Assembly: GCF_900172265.1 (NCBI RefSeq) | Contig: NZ_FWFK01000004.1 | Span: forward strand, 248,001-312,000 | DNA from: Roseivivax jejudonensis | GTDB lineage: Bacteria; Pseudomonadota; Alphaproteobacteria; Rhodobacterales; Rhodobacteraceae | Direction: 5' to 3' | DNA: 64,000 nt | In this document: positions 54,123 to 63,839 of the stretch, piece after piece | Position numbering within the stretch: position 1 is the stretch's first letter | Layout of the letters: each line of letters opens with the position of its first letter | Program-made: the position numbers and the translations under genes | Notes under the pieces: generated by a model | What the model was told of the DNA's origin: nothing | What the model saw: the letters and a program-made list of their open reading frames with translations, nothing else | Database searches by the model: none

Positions 54123-55613
54123 ATGAGCGACTTCGACTACGATCTCTTCGTCATCGGCGGCGGCTCGGGCGGCACGCGGGCGGCGCGGATGGCGGCCGGA
54201 GAGACCGGGGCCCGGGTCGGGCTGGCGGAGATGAGCCGCTACGGCGGCACCTGCGTGATCCGCGGCTGCGTGCCGAAGAAGCTCATGGTCTTCGCCTCGG
54301 AATACGCGGACGTGGCAGAGGCCGCGAACGATTACGGCTGGGAGATGACGCGCGGGGCCTTCGACTGGCCGAGCTTCTCGCGGCATCTCAACGCCGAGCT
54401 CGACCGGCTGGAGCAGGTCTACCGCGACCTGCTGTCGAAGGCGGGCGTGACGACCTACGACGCGCGCGCGACGCTGCGCGATCCGCACACGGTCGAGCTG
54501 TCGAGCGGCGAGGTGGTCACCGCCAAGCACATCCTGATCGCCGCCGGCGGGCACCCTGTCCGGCCGGACATGGCCAATGCCGATCTGGGCCTCGTGTCGG
54601 ACGACATCTTTCACCTCGAGCGGCTGCCGAAATCCATCCTGATCGTCGGCGGCGGCTACATCGCGTGCGAATTCGCCTGCATCCTCAAGGGGCTGGGCGT
54701 CGACGTGACACTCTATTACCGGGGCGCGCAGATCCTGCGCGGCTTCGACGACGAGGCGCGCGGGCTGATCGCCGAGGAAATGGGCCAGCGCGGGATCGAG
54801 ATCCACACCGGCACCAACATCGTCGAGATGCGCTGTGCCGAGGAGGGCGAGATCGAGGATCCCGACGAGGCGCGCATGGGCGCGAGCGTCGACCAGATCG
54901 GGGAGCTGGCCGGCGACAGCGGGCTGGCGACGCAGGAGCGCGAGGACGACACCGAGGCCGCCGAGCGCAAGGGCCCGATCTGGGTGAAGTCGACCAATGG
55001 CGGCGAGCATGTCTTCGACGCGGTGCTCTTCGCCACCGGCCGCAAGCCGAACACCGACGATCTGGGCCTCGAGGCCGCGGGGGTGCAGCTCGGCCGGCGC
55101 GGCGAGGTGAAGGTCGACGAATACAGCCAGTCCAGCGTGCCGTCGATCTACGCGATCGGCGACGTGACCGACCGCGTGGCGCTGACCCCGGTGGCGATCC
55201 GAGAGGGCATGGCCTTCGTCGACACCGTGTTCCGGGGCGAGCCGACGCCGGTCGATCACGCCTACATCCCGTCGGCGGTCTTTACCCAGCCCGAGATGGG
55301 CAGTGTCGGCATGACCGAGGAGGACGCGACCGAGCAGGAGGAGGTCGAGGTCTACTGCACGTCGTTCCGCCCGATGCAGACCGCGTTCATCGGACGGCCC
55401 GACCGGGTGCTGATGAAGCTGATCGTGTCCAAGGCGTCGCGTCGGATCATGGGCTGTCACATCGTCGCACCGGGTGCGGGCGAGATGATCCAGCTGGCGG
55501 GCGTCGCGATCAAGATGGGCGCGACGAAAGAGGATTTCGACCGCACCTGTGCGGTGCATCCGACCATGTCCGAAGAGATCGTGACCATGCGCAAGCCGGT
55601 CCGGAGCGGTTGA
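54123..55613 (+). CDS. gor: Glutathione-disulfide reductase
   Basis: A 496-residue flavoprotein disulfide reductase. FAD motif GGGSGGTRAARMAA; redox pair Cys44-Cys49 in GGTCVIRGCVPKK; NAD(P)-binding IVGGGYIACEFACIL followed by LYYRG, whose Arg favours NADPH; C-terminal catalytic His in VHPTMSEEI. It is about 45 residues longer than usual because of an acidic insertion at about residues 239-283 (EEGEIEDPDEARMGASVDQI and following) before KGPIWVKSTNGG. The start ATG follows a GGAGGC ribosome-binding site. Confidence 0.95.
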   Translation: MSDFDYDLFVIGGGSGGTRAARMAAGETGARVGLAEMSRYGGTCVIRGCVPKKLMVFASEYADVAEAANDYGWEMTRGAFDWPSFSRHLNAELDRLEQVYRDLLSKAGVTTYDARATLRDPHTVELSSGEVVTAKHILIAAGGHPVRPDMANADLGLVSDDIFHLERLPKSILIVGGGYIACEFACILKGLGVDVTLYYRGAQILRGFDDEARGLIAEEMGQRGIEIHTGTNIVEMRCAEEGEIEDPDEARMGASVDQIGELAGDSGLATQEREDDTEAAERKGPIWVKSTNGGEHVFDAVLFATGRKPNTDDLGLEAAGVQLGRRGEVKVDEYSQSSVPSIYAIGDVTDRVALTPVAIREGMAFVDTVFRGEPTPVDHAYIPSAVFTQPEMGSVGMTEEDATEQEEVEVYCTSFRPMQTAFIGRPDRVLMKLIVSKASRRIMGCHIVAPGAGEMIQLAGVAIKMGATKEDFDRTCAVHPTMSEEIVTMRKPVRSG

Positions 55614-55678
55614 TTTCACCCCCCGCATGACCAGCTATAACGCAGAACGAACGAATTGGTTCAACAAGGGAAGAGTTC

Positions 55679-56848
55679 ATGGCAGGCAATAGCGGCGGCC
55701 CGTGGGGCGGCGGCGGCTCCGGCAACAACGGACCGCAGCGCCCGCAGGGCGGCGGAGGGGGCGGCGGACGCCGGCCCGACGACAACCAGATCCCCGAGAT
55801 CGACGAGCTGGTCCGCAAGGGCCAGGAACGTCTGCGGGTCCTGATGGGCGGCCGGGGCGGCAACGGCGGATCGGGCGGCGGCGGCGACGGCCCGTCGGGC
55901 CGCACGATCGGCATCATCGTTGCCGTGGTCGTGTTGGGCATCTGGGCCTGGAACAGCTTCTACACCGTGCGCCCCGAAGAGCAGTCTGTGGAGCTGTTCC
56001 TCGGCGAGTACGCGTCGACGGGACAGCCCGGCCTCAACTTCGCGCCCTGGCCGCTCTACTCCTACGAGGTGGTCAATGTCACCTCGGAGCGGACCGAGAA
56101 CATCGGCATGGGCCGCGGCGCCAACGAGGACGGCCTGATGCTGACCACCGACGCCAACATCGTGGACATCGAGTTCCAGGTGGTCTGGAACATCCAGGAT
56201 CCGGCACGGCTGCTGTTCAACATCCGAGATCCGCAGCTGACGGTGCAGGCGGTGTCGGAAAGCGTGATGCGCGAGATCATCGCGGCCTCGAACCTGGCGC
56301 CGATCCTCAACCGTGACCGTGGCATCATCGCCGATACGGCGCTGGAGAACATCCAGGGCACGCTCAACGAGTACGAGTCGGGCATCAACGTGGTGCGTGT
56401 GAACCTCGACGCGGCGGACCCGCCGGCCGAGGTGATCGACGCGTTCCGCGAGGTGCAGGCCGCCGAGCAGGAGCGCGACAGGCTGCAACGCCAGGCCGAC
56501 GCCTACGCCAACCGCGTTCTGGCCGAAGCCCGCGGCGAGGCCGCGCAGACGCTCGAACAGGCCGAGGCCTACCGCGCGCAGGTGGTGAACGAGGCCATCG
56601 GTGAGGCATCGCGCTTCATCTCGGTGGCGCAGGAGTTCAACCAGGCGCCCGAGGTCACGCAGCGCCGTCTCTACCTCGAGACGATCGAGCGGACGCTCGG
56701 CGACATCGACAAGATCGTGCTCGACGAGGCCGGGGCCGGCGGCGACGGACAGGGCGTGCTGCCCTACCTGCCGCTCAACGAGCTGAACCGGAACCGTCCG
56801 GCGGCGTCGTCCGGCAACTCCAACCAGACCAGCGGAGGGTCGAACTGA
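55679..56848 (+). CDS. hflK: FtsH protease activity modulator HflK
   Basis: A 389-residue HflK. A Gly/Asn-rich cytoplasmic N-terminus (residues 1-75) precedes one transmembrane helix (about 80-98), then the SPFH/band-7 domain (QSVELFLGEY, GLNFAPWPL, SVMREIIAAS) and a long coiled coil (VQAAEQERDRLQRQADAYAN). It forms, with HflC, the large periplasmic cage around FtsH. A GGGAAGAG site precedes the ATG; the stop overlaps the hflC start. Confidence 0.96.
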   Translation: MAGNSGGPWGGGGSGNNGPQRPQGGGGGGGRRPDDNQIPEIDELVRKGQERLRVLMGGRGGNGGSGGGGDGPSGRTIGIIVAVVVLGIWAWNSFYTVRPEEQSVELFLGEYASTGQPGLNFAPWPLYSYEVVNVTSERTENIGMGRGANEDGLMLTTDANIVDIEFQVVWNIQDPARLLFNIRDPQLTVQAVSESVMREIIAASNLAPILNRDRGIIADTALENIQGTLNEYESGINVVRVNLDAADPPAEVIDAFREVQAAEQERDRLQRQADAYANRVLAEARGEAAQTLEQAEAYRAQVVNEAIGEASRFISVAQEFNQAPEVTQRRLYLETIERTLGDIDKIVLDEAGAGGDGQGVLPYLPLNELNRNRPAASSGNSNQTSGGSN

Positions 56849-57954
56849 TGCGCTGGACCGCTCTCCCAATCATCGTGATCGTCGGCGTGTTGATCGCCGT
56901 CTGGTCGGCCATCTTCATCGTGGACGAACGCGAAAAGGCCCTCGTGCTGCAGTTCGGCCAAATCAAGCAGGTGCGCGAGGAGCCCGGGCTCGGGTTCAAG
57001 ATCCCGGTCATCCAGGAAGTCGTCTACTACGACGACCGGATCCTGTCGCTCGACACCGACACGATCGAGGTGACGCCCGCGGACGACCGCCGGCTCGTGG
57101 TCGACGCCTTCGCGCGCTACCGCATCGCCGATGTCGTGCAGTTCCGGCAGGCGGTCGGCATCGGCGGCGTGCGCGCCGCCGAGGACCGGCTGAGCTCGAT
57201 CCTCAACGCCGACATCCGCGAAGTGCTCGGTGCCGACCAGGTCACGTCCGACCGGATCCTGTCGCAGGATCGTCGGGACCTGGCGCGGCGGATCCTGTCG
57301 GAGGCGCGGTCGGAGGCCGAGAGCCTCGGGCTGCAGATCGTCGACGTGCGGCTGAAGCAGACCAACCTGCCGCAGCAAAACCTCGAGGCGACGTTCGCCC
57401 GGATGCGCGCCGAGCGTGAACGCGAGGCGGCCGACGAGATCGCCCGCGGTAACGAGGCGGCGCAGCGCGTGCGCGCCGCGGCCGACCGCACGGTGGTCGA
57501 GACGACCTCGAACGCGGGCCGCGAAGCCGAGATCATCCGAGGCGAGGCGGACGCCGAGCGCAACCGCGTCTATGCCGAGGCGTTCGGCGACAACCCGGAG
57601 TTCTTCTCGTTCTACCGGTCGCTCACCGCGCTGGAGCGGTCGCTGCAGCGAGACAACTCCACGCTCGTTATCTCGCCCGATAGCGAATTCGTCGGACCGC
57701 TCTTCGCGGCGATCCGGGCCGAGGGGCTCGAGGGCGTCGAGATCTCGGACACCGACGTTGAGCGGCTGCGCGAACTGGCGCCGCAATCCGAGATCTCGCC
57801 CGACCTGCCCGACAGCGCGCGCGAGGAGATCGAACGCTCCGCCGAGGAGGCCGAGCGCCAGATCGAGGAGCGGGCCAACCAGAACCGGCCCCAGGGCAGC
57901 GGCGAAGATGACGCCGAGAGCACGCCCGAAGAGGACGCACCGGTCGGGAACTGA
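56848..57954 (+). CDS. hflC: Protease modulator HflC
   Basis: A 368-residue HflC partner of HflK with one N-terminal transmembrane helix (about residues 5-25), the SPFH core (EKALVLQFGQIKQVREEPGL, DNPEF-ending helix) and a C-terminal acidic, low-complexity extension of ~60 residues (EEIERSAEEAERQIEERANQ) that is longer than in E. coli HflC. Starts on the last base of the hflK stop (TGATG), so it is coupled. Confidence 0.96.
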   Translation: MRWTALPIIVIVGVLIAVWSAIFIVDEREKALVLQFGQIKQVREEPGLGFKIPVIQEVVYYDDRILSLDTDTIEVTPADDRRLVVDAFARYRIADVVQFRQAVGIGGVRAAEDRLSSILNADIREVLGADQVTSDRILSQDRRDLARRILSEARSEAESLGLQIVDVRLKQTNLPQQNLEATFARMRAEREREAADEIARGNEAAQRVRAAADRTVVETTSNAGREAEIIRGEADAERNRVYAEAFGDNPEFFSFYRSLTALERSLQRDNSTLVISPDSEFVGPLFAAIRAEGLEGVEISDTDVERLRELAPQSEISPDLPDSAREEIERSAEEAERQIEERANQNRPQGSGEDDAESTPEEDAPVGN

Positions 57955-57957
57955 CGC

Positions 57958-58146
57958 ATGACCGCAGAGATCGTTCTGGCGATGATCGCCGGTGCGCTGA
58001 TCGTGGAGGGGCTGGCCTATGCGCTGGCCCCTTCGCTTGTCGAGCGCGTGCTGGAGGCGCTGGCCGCGATGCCGCTGGAGGCGCGGCGCACCCTCGGGCT
58101 TCTGACGGCCCTGACCGGCGTGGCGGTCCTCTGGCTCGCGCTTTAG
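57958..58146 (+). CDS. DUF2065 family small membrane protein
   Basis: A 62-residue protein with two hydrophobic helices (about residues 4-24 and 44-61): EIVLAMIAGALIVEGLAYAL, ARRTLGLLTALTGVAVLWLA. It matches DUF2065 (YjeT), commonly found immediately downstream of hflC, as here (3-bp gap). Its function is unknown; co-localisation suggests a link to the HflKC-FtsH complex. Confidence 0.9.
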   Translation: MTAEIVLAMIAGALIVEGLAYALAPSLVERVLEALAAMPLEARRTLGLLTALTGVAVLWLAL

Positions 58147-58152
58147 CGCGGG

Positions 58153-60609
58153 TCACCCGAGATCGAGGCGCGCGGCCGGCCCCGGACCGAAGCGCGCCGA
58201 CACCTGCGCGACCGCGAGCCGCACCGGCCCGCCTGCGAGGTCCGTGCCCAGCGCGCCGGCCTCGTAGCGCCAGCGCGGCGCATCGGTGGATGCCTCGCGC
58301 AGCACCTCCGCCCCGCGCAGGATCCGCACGAGATAGGTCTCGCGCTCTTCGCCGAGCGGTACGTCCGGGCCGGTCCAGTCGTCGCCATCGATGCGCGTGC
58401 GGCGGATCCAAGTTACATCGAGCCCACCGCCCGAGGGGACCGCGCGCAGGTGCGCGGGCGCATACGGCCGGAGGCCGACGCCATCGAACGCGGCGACGGT
58501 CAGCGTGTAGGACGGATCGTCGAGCGGCCGCCGCGCCGGTCCGATGCGGTAGTGCCGCGCCTGCCGCCGCGCCGCCGCCGCCAACGCGATCTGCGCCGGC
58601 GCGCCGTCCATGCGGACGACGACGCTGCCCGCGGGCCAGACCGGCGGCATCACCCCGTCGGTGCCGAACTGCCCGCGCAGGCGCATCGACAGACGCCAGC
58701 GGTCCGGCGCGATCATCTCGACCTCGCGCGCCTGCAGAAGCTCCCATCCGTCCGGTGAGCCGTCACCGACGGCAAAGAGGTTGCCGCCGGCCAGAAGCGC
58801 CGGCCCGTCGATCCGCGACAGCGCCCCCGAGAAGAGCCGGATACCGAGCGGAGCACCGCGATCGAGCCGCCCGACCGGACCGGCGGCCAGCGGCGTTTCC
58901 GTAGCCCCGACGGTGGCGCGGGCCGCGATCACCGTGTTGAGCGCGTAGCCGGAATCGTCCGCGGCATCGTAGACGGCGACCGACCCGGGCCAGGGGCTCG
59001 CCGTCAGTGCGAGATGCGGCGCGTGCGGCGCCTCGTCTCCGATCATCAGCGGCAGGTCGAGGAACCGGGCCTGAACCGGGATCGCCGGCACGAACGGGCG
59101 CAGCGTGGCCGGATCGTCCGGAAACGCCGCCGCAAGGTAGGTGCCCGGCTCGATGCGCACGGCCTCGAGCAGCTGGCGATCGGTGATCTCGGCCCGGTCG
59201 ATCCGGTAGCGCGCGCCGTCGAGCGAGACCACGTCGCCGGCCCCCAGCGCGATCCGGGAGGGCGGAAGGGCGAAACGCAGCGTATCGCGGGCGAGCCGCG
59301 CCTCCACCAGCCAGCGCTCCGTCACCTGCCGCGCCTCCGCGCGGGTGAGCGACAGCGCGACATCGGTCTCCGAGATCGCGTGGGTGGCGTCGTCCGGCAG
59401 AACGCTTTCCTCGGCGACGGTCTCGTGGTCGCCGTCGGCCTCGAAGAAGCGCAGGCGCACACGACCGGCCATCTCGGCCTCGGCGGCGCGCGTTTCGGTC
59501 AGGCGGGCCTCGAGGTCGTCCGACAGCGCCAGCGCGTCGGGGTCGAGCTCGGTGGCATGCGCGCCGTCGCGCATGCGGAACACGAGCCGCCCGCCCCGTT
59601 CGATGGCGTCGAATCCGTGGGCCAGCATCAGCGGCTGCAACGCGCGGCGGGCGTCACCGACATCCGGAACGAGGTAGCCGCGCACGAAACCGTGGAGCGC
59701 GGAGGTGTCGATCTCGTGCAGACCGGCGCGGGCGCAGATCTCCGTCACGACCGACGCCAGCGTGCGCGCGCTGGCACGGCCCGTGATCCAGTGGCCCCGG
59801 CGCCAGTTCGCGCCGTCGGCCCACACGTCTGACAGGCCCGGAAACCACGGGTATGGCCGCGCGTCCCACGCCCAGACGAAGGCGCGCGACAGGTCGACCA
59901 TGGGTCCGTCATAGACCGGCGACACCGGGTTGTTGTCCGGGTCGTCCCAGTAGAGGTGCAGCGCGCGCAGGTACTGCCGCTGAATCAGTTCGTCGCGCTG
60001 CCCGGTCGAGTGTCGCGGCAGGTGGCTTTCGGAGGATCTGGGATCGAGAAAGACGTTCGGCTGGTTCGTGCCCTTGTCGACGGCGGGGCAGCCGAGCTCG
60101 TCGGCCCATGCGCCGTCGAATTGCGGCCCGCGCAATCCCTCCGGCTCGTGTGCGGAAAACGCCATCGCTTCGGCGCCGTTCGGCCATTCGAGGCACTTGC
60201 GCGAGGCCTTCCACGTCGGACGCCGATCGGGTGGCGAACAGGCCATGATGCCGCTGTCGCCGAAGATCATCACCTCGCGCACCTGGTCCTGGGTCTCGCC
60301 GAGAAGCGCGAGCCGGCGGCATCGCCCGGGGTCGAGGGGTTTCGGCCCCTCGACCGCCGCGCGCACCCATTCGGCGCCGGCGCGGGTCTTGCCCGCGCCG
60401 CGCCCCCCGAGGATGACCCACGTGCGCCAGTCGCCCTCGGGCGGCAGCTGGTGCGGCATCGCCCAGACCTCGAAGAGGAAGGGCAAGGCCAGTTCCACGC
60501 CGTCACCCAGGGCGCGCAGCCATTCAGTCCGACGCGCAGCACTTGCGGAGGCGATGGATTCGGCAGCGGACCTCGTTCCGGGCCGCGTCGAGGTCGAGTC
60601 CGTAGCCAT
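58153..60609 (-). pseudogene. In-frame fusion of GTA large terminase N-terminus to GTA gp15 C-terminus
   Basis: An open frame of 818 codons. Residues ~27-171 match the ATPase part of the gene-transfer-agent/HK97-type large terminase: WAMPHQLPPEGDWRTWVILG, Walker A GGRGAGKT (68-75), LALLGETQDQVREVM, and the Walker-B region GLRGPQFDGAWADEL. From ~172 on it matches the tail/host-specificity protein gp15 of RcGTA-type clusters, from the end of its glycosidase-like barrel (GCPAVDKGTNQPNVFLDP), through MVDLSRAFVWAWDARPYPWF and RGHWITGRASARTLASVVTE to its normal C-terminus. The terminase nuclease, all capsid and tail genes and the N-terminal half of gp15 are missing. The junction is at about 60093-60108. 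No stop or frameshift occurs. The start codon overlaps g1 by 86 bp and is uncertain. Confidence 0.85.
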
Positions 60610-60853
60610 ATGCGATGCCCGCTTTTTCCTTGCGAAAGGCCGCGATCTCGCCCTCGGTCTCGCGCGCGGCTTTCAGCCAGTAGCGCACATCGCCGAGAAG
60701 ACGCGCCGTTTCCGTCCGCTCGCCGAGATCGCCGGCTTCGGCGCGTGACCTCAGCTCGGTCAGTTCCGTCCGGATCGATCGGAGCGTCTCGGCGATCGCG
60801 TCGCGATCCTCTTCGAGCTCGGAGACCCGGTCTTCGAATGTGATCAGTGCCAT
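60524..60853 (-). CDS. Gene transfer agent g1 (small-terminase-like) protein
   Basis: A 109-residue protein at the position of RcGTA orfg1, immediately before the terminase. A long N-terminal coiled coil (about residues 6-45, FEDRVSELEEDRDAIAETLR) is followed by RLLGDVRYWLKAARETEGEI and a basic Cys-containing C-terminus (CRIHRLRKCC). GTA gp1 acts as the small terminase partner in DNA packaging. With the terminase truncated it has no functional partner here. The ATG at 60853 follows GGTGAGGC. Confidence 0.82.
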   Translation of the reverse strand: MALITFEDRVSELEEDRDAIAETLRSIRTELTELRSRAEAGDLGERTETARLLGDVRYWLKAARETEGEIAAFRKEKAGIAYGYGLDLDAARNEVRCRIHRLRKCCASD

Positions 60854-61013
60854 GCTCGCCTCACCTTCGCGGTTATGTGCGTGGGGCCGCGCCGGGACGT
60901 GCCCGGACTGCGACGATGCGGCGAAGCTACATCGGCGATGCACAATTCCGGATTGATCGCCGGAGCCCGGCGCTAATCCTTTGTTCAAATATCGGGGGCC
61001 CGGAGCCCGCGCC

Positions 61014-62792
61014 CTACAGCGGCCAGATCAGCGGGATCATGAGGGTCGAGACAACACCGACCAGAAGGTTGAGCGGAATGCCCACGCGCAGGAAATCGGT
61101 GAAGCCGTAGCCGCCCGGCCCGTAGACCAGCGTGTTGGTCTGGTATCCGATGGGCGTGGCAAAGCTGCACGACGCGGCCACCATGACCGCGACGACCAGC
61201 GGGCGCGGATCGACGCCGAGCGCTTCGCCGAGCGAGATCGCGATCGGCGTGACCACGACGGCGACGGCATTGTTGCTGACGAGCTCCGTCAGCGTGCTCG
61301 TCAGCAGGAACACGGCGCCGACCACGAAGAATCCGTTCAGACCGTCGAAGAATGGCACCACGGCCTGCACGATGAGTTCGACCGCGCCCGAGCTTTCGAG
61401 CGCCGCCCCGATCGCGAGCATCGCGAAGATGAGCGCGAGCAGCTGCCCCTCGACGAAGGTGAACGCCTCATCGGCATCGATGCACCGCGCGAAGAGGACG
61501 ACCGCGACCGCCATCACCGCCAGCGCGAGGATCGGCGCGACGCCGAGGGTCGACAGGATCACGATACCGGCCAGCGCGAGGACGGCGATCGGCGCGTGCC
61601 CCCGCCGGAAGGCGCGCGCCGACGGCTGCGACACGTCGACGAGGTTCATTTCCTCGGCCAGCCGCTTGATGTCGGCCGGCGCCCCCTCGAGCAGCAGGGT
61701 ATCGCCGACGCGCACCACGAGTTCGTCCAGCTGCCGGCCGATATTCTGGTTCCGGCGGTGCACCGCAAGCGGGTAGACACCGTAGCGCCGCCGCAGGCGC
61801 AGCGCCCCGAGCGAGCGGCCGATCATCTTGCAGCCGGGCGTGATCAGCACCTCTACGGTCGTTGTCTCGACCGCCGAGACCTGGTCGACGCGGCGCAGGG
61901 ACTTGTTGCTCTGCAGGCTCAGGAGCTCGGTCATCTGCGTGCGCAGCACCACGCGGTCGCCGACCTGCAGCTGAACGCCCTCCAGCTCGCGCCGGAGCGA
62001 CTCGTCGCCGCGCACGACGTCGACAAGGCGCACGCCGTCGCGCTTGAACAGTTGCACGCTCAGCACGTCGCGCCCGATCAGGTTGGAGTCGGGCGGGATG
62101 ACCGCCTCGGTGAAGAACTTCATCTTGCTGCGGTCCGACAGCGTGCCGGCCATGCTCGTCCGCGCCGGCAGCAACCAGCGGCCGAAGAGCATCAGGTAGC
62201 CCAGCCCGCAGACCACGAGGACGAGCGCCAGCGGCGTCACTTCGAAAATGGTGAACGGCTCGAGGCCGCGGGTGCGCGCGACGCCATCGACCAGCAGGTT
62301 GGTCGACGTGCCGATCAGCGTCGTCATGCCCCCGAGGATCGCCGCATAGCTCAGCGGGATCAGAAGCTTCGACGGCGTGACACCCAGAACCTTCGACAAT
62401 TGCACGAAGATCGGCAGCATCACGACCACCACCGGGGTGTTGTTCATGAACGCCGAGGCCACCACGACGAGCCCCATGATGCCCGCCATCGCGGTCCGGG
62501 GGCGTTTCTGCGCGCCCGACTGCGCCACCGACGTCACCGCCTCCAGCGCGCCTGTGCGCACGAGCGCCCCCATCACGAGGAACATCGCGGCGATCGTCCA
62601 CGGCGCCGGGTTGGCCAGAACCTCGAGGCCTGCCTCGTAGGGCAGAACGCCGGTCGCCAGCAGAACCGCGACGCCGCCGATCGCGACGACCTCGGTCGGA
62701 TAAAACTCGCTCACGAACAGCGCGAACATCACGGCGATCACGCCGAGCGTGACATACGCCTCTGCGGTCTGCCCGAGGTTCAGAAACTCCAT
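61014..62792 (-). CDS. SLC13/ArsB-CitT family permease with two RCK_C (TrkA-C) domains
   Basis: A 592-residue membrane transporter. Two blocks of hydrophobic helices flank a cytoplasmic region. The first block (residues ~10-205) includes the reentrant motif SAFMNNTPVVVVMLPI and LIGTSTNLLVDG; the second (~400-592) has the mirrored ELVSNNAVAVVVTPIAISLG and FATPIGYQTNTLVYGPGGY. Between them are two RCK_C domains (about 215-295 and 305-385), implicated in ligand gating. The family moves dicarboxylates, sulfate or other anions with Na+ or H+; the substrate is not evident. Confidence 0.93.
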   Translation of the reverse strand: MEFLNLGQTAEAYVTLGVIAVMFALFVSEFYPTEVVAIGGVAVLLATGVLPYEAGLEVLANPAPWTIAAMFLVMGALVRTGALEAVTSVAQSGAQKRPRTAMAGIMGLVVVASAFMNNTPVVVVMLPIFVQLSKVLGVTPSKLLIPLSYAAILGGMTTLIGTSTNLLVDGVARTRGLEPFTIFEVTPLALVLVVCGLGYLMLFGRWLLPARTSMAGTLSDRSKMKFFTEAVIPPDSNLIGRDVLSVQLFKRDGVRLVDVVRGDESLRRELEGVQLQVGDRVVLRTQMTELLSLQSNKSLRRVDQVSAVETTTVEVLITPGCKMIGRSLGALRLRRRYGVYPLAVHRRNQNIGRQLDELVVRVGDTLLLEGAPADIKRLAEEMNLVDVSQPSARAFRRGHAPIAVLALAGIVILSTLGVAPILALAVMAVAVVLFARCIDADEAFTFVEGQLLALIFAMLAIGAALESSGAVELIVQAVVPFFDGLNGFFVVGAVFLLTSTLTELVSNNAVAVVVTPIAISLGEALGVDPRPLVVAVMVAASCSFATPIGYQTNTLVYGPGGYGFTDFLRVGIPLNLLVGVVSTLMIPLIWPL

Positions 62793-62895
62793 GCTGCCCG
62801 TTACTCCGCCGCACTTGCCCGGTCCGAGGCCAGCCGCCATCTTGTCGAAGGCGTCGGCGCGGCACAAGCGGGTCCGGCGTCGCGGCTCGGGCGTG

Positions 62896-63714
62896 TCATG
62901 CGGACGGATCGCCCGGCATGAGTCGCCCGCCATCCCGCACCATGTGCACCGCGGTCGCCCGGCCCGTGCGGTCGTCGGTCTCCACCAGAACGCCTGACAG
63001 CGTGGCGTCGCCCAGCGCCGGCTGGAACCTCCCCTTCGGCATGCCCGTGATGAACCGGCGCAGCGGTTCGGTCTTGTCCATGCCGATGACCGAGTCGTAG
63101 TCGCCGCACATTCCGGCATCGGTCAGGTACCCGGTCCCGCCCGGCAGAACCTGCGCGTCGGCGGTCGGCACGTGCGTGTGCGTGCCGACGACGAGGCTGG
63201 CGCGGCCGTCGCAGAAATGGCCCATCGCCATCTTCTCCGACGTCGCCTCGCAATGCATGTCGAGCACGATCGCCTGCGCCTGCCCGCCGAGGGGATGCGC
63301 CTTGAGCACCGTTTCCACCGCCGAGAACGGATCGTCGAAGGGCCGCTTCATGAAGACCTGGCCCAGCACCTGCACGACCAGCACCTTGCGGCCGCGCGCA
63401 TCGGTGAACAGCCGGTGACCGCGGCCCGGCGCGCCCTTGGCGAAGTTGAGCGGGCGGACGATGCGGGTCTCGGACTCGATGGCCTGCAGCATGTCCTTCT
63501 GATCGAAGGCATGGTCGCCCAGCGTCACGCAATCCGCGCCGGCCTCGAACAGGGCCTTCGCGTGGTCCCCGGTCAGCCCCGCACCGTTGGACGCGTTCTC
63601 GCCGTTGACGATGCAGAAATCGACGCGCCACCGCGTTCGAAGCTCTGCCAGCCGCTCCGCCACCGCGGCCCGGCCGGCCCGCCCCATCACATCGCCGAGA
63701 AAGAGAATTCGCAT
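62896..63714 (-). CDS. YmdB/TIGR00282 family metallophosphoesterase
   Basis: A 272-residue calcineurin-like phosphoesterase. The dinuclear metal ligands are in MRILFLGDVMGRAGR (Asp8), VNGENASNG (Glu/Asn), TLGDHAFDQ (Asn/Asp-His), DMHCEATSEK and VVGTHTHVPTADA. YmdB of Bacillus hydrolyses 2',3'-cyclic nucleotides, so a similar activity is plausible. Homology begins at the ATG at 63714. It is 103 bp upstream of the permease gene on the same strand and divergent from the gene at the window edge. Confidence 0.94.
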   Translation of the reverse strand: MRILFLGDVMGRAGRAAVAERLAELRTRWRVDFCIVNGENASNGAGLTGDHAKALFEAGADCVTLGDHAFDQKDMLQAIESETRIVRPLNFAKGAPGRGHRLFTDARGRKVLVVQVLGQVFMKRPFDDPFSAVETVLKAHPLGGQAQAIVLDMHCEATSEKMAMGHFCDGRASLVVGTHTHVPTADAQVLPGGTGYLTDAGMCGDYDSVIGMDKTEPLRRFITGMPKGRFQPALGDATLSGVLVETDDRTGRATAVHMVRDGGRLMPGDPSA

Positions 63715-63839
63715 GCAGCGAGGCCTAGTGCCGCCGGTCGCAAAAGCAAAGCGCAAACACGGTCCGCGCCCGCCCCGCGACAACGCGCCCGCGTGCGGCC
63801 TCAACCGGAACTTCAGGCCCGTATGCTCGGTTTCACATC

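Noticed and set aside
53004-55628. Upstream extension of the GST reading frame across rpiA and gor
   Set aside because: It is antisense to two well-conserved genes. The GST N-terminus is at 53003.
58153-60609. Interpretation as a genuine phage protein or intact prophage gene
   Set aside because: The two halves belong to proteins encoded far apart in GTA clusters, and no structural, integrase or lysis genes flank it. A deletion fusion explains it better.
60981-62921. 646-codon plus-strand frame opposite the SLC13-type permease
   Set aside because: The translated sequence is Arg/His/Asp-rich low complexity, expected when the complement of a membrane-protein gene is read. The permease on the minus strand has complete family motifs.
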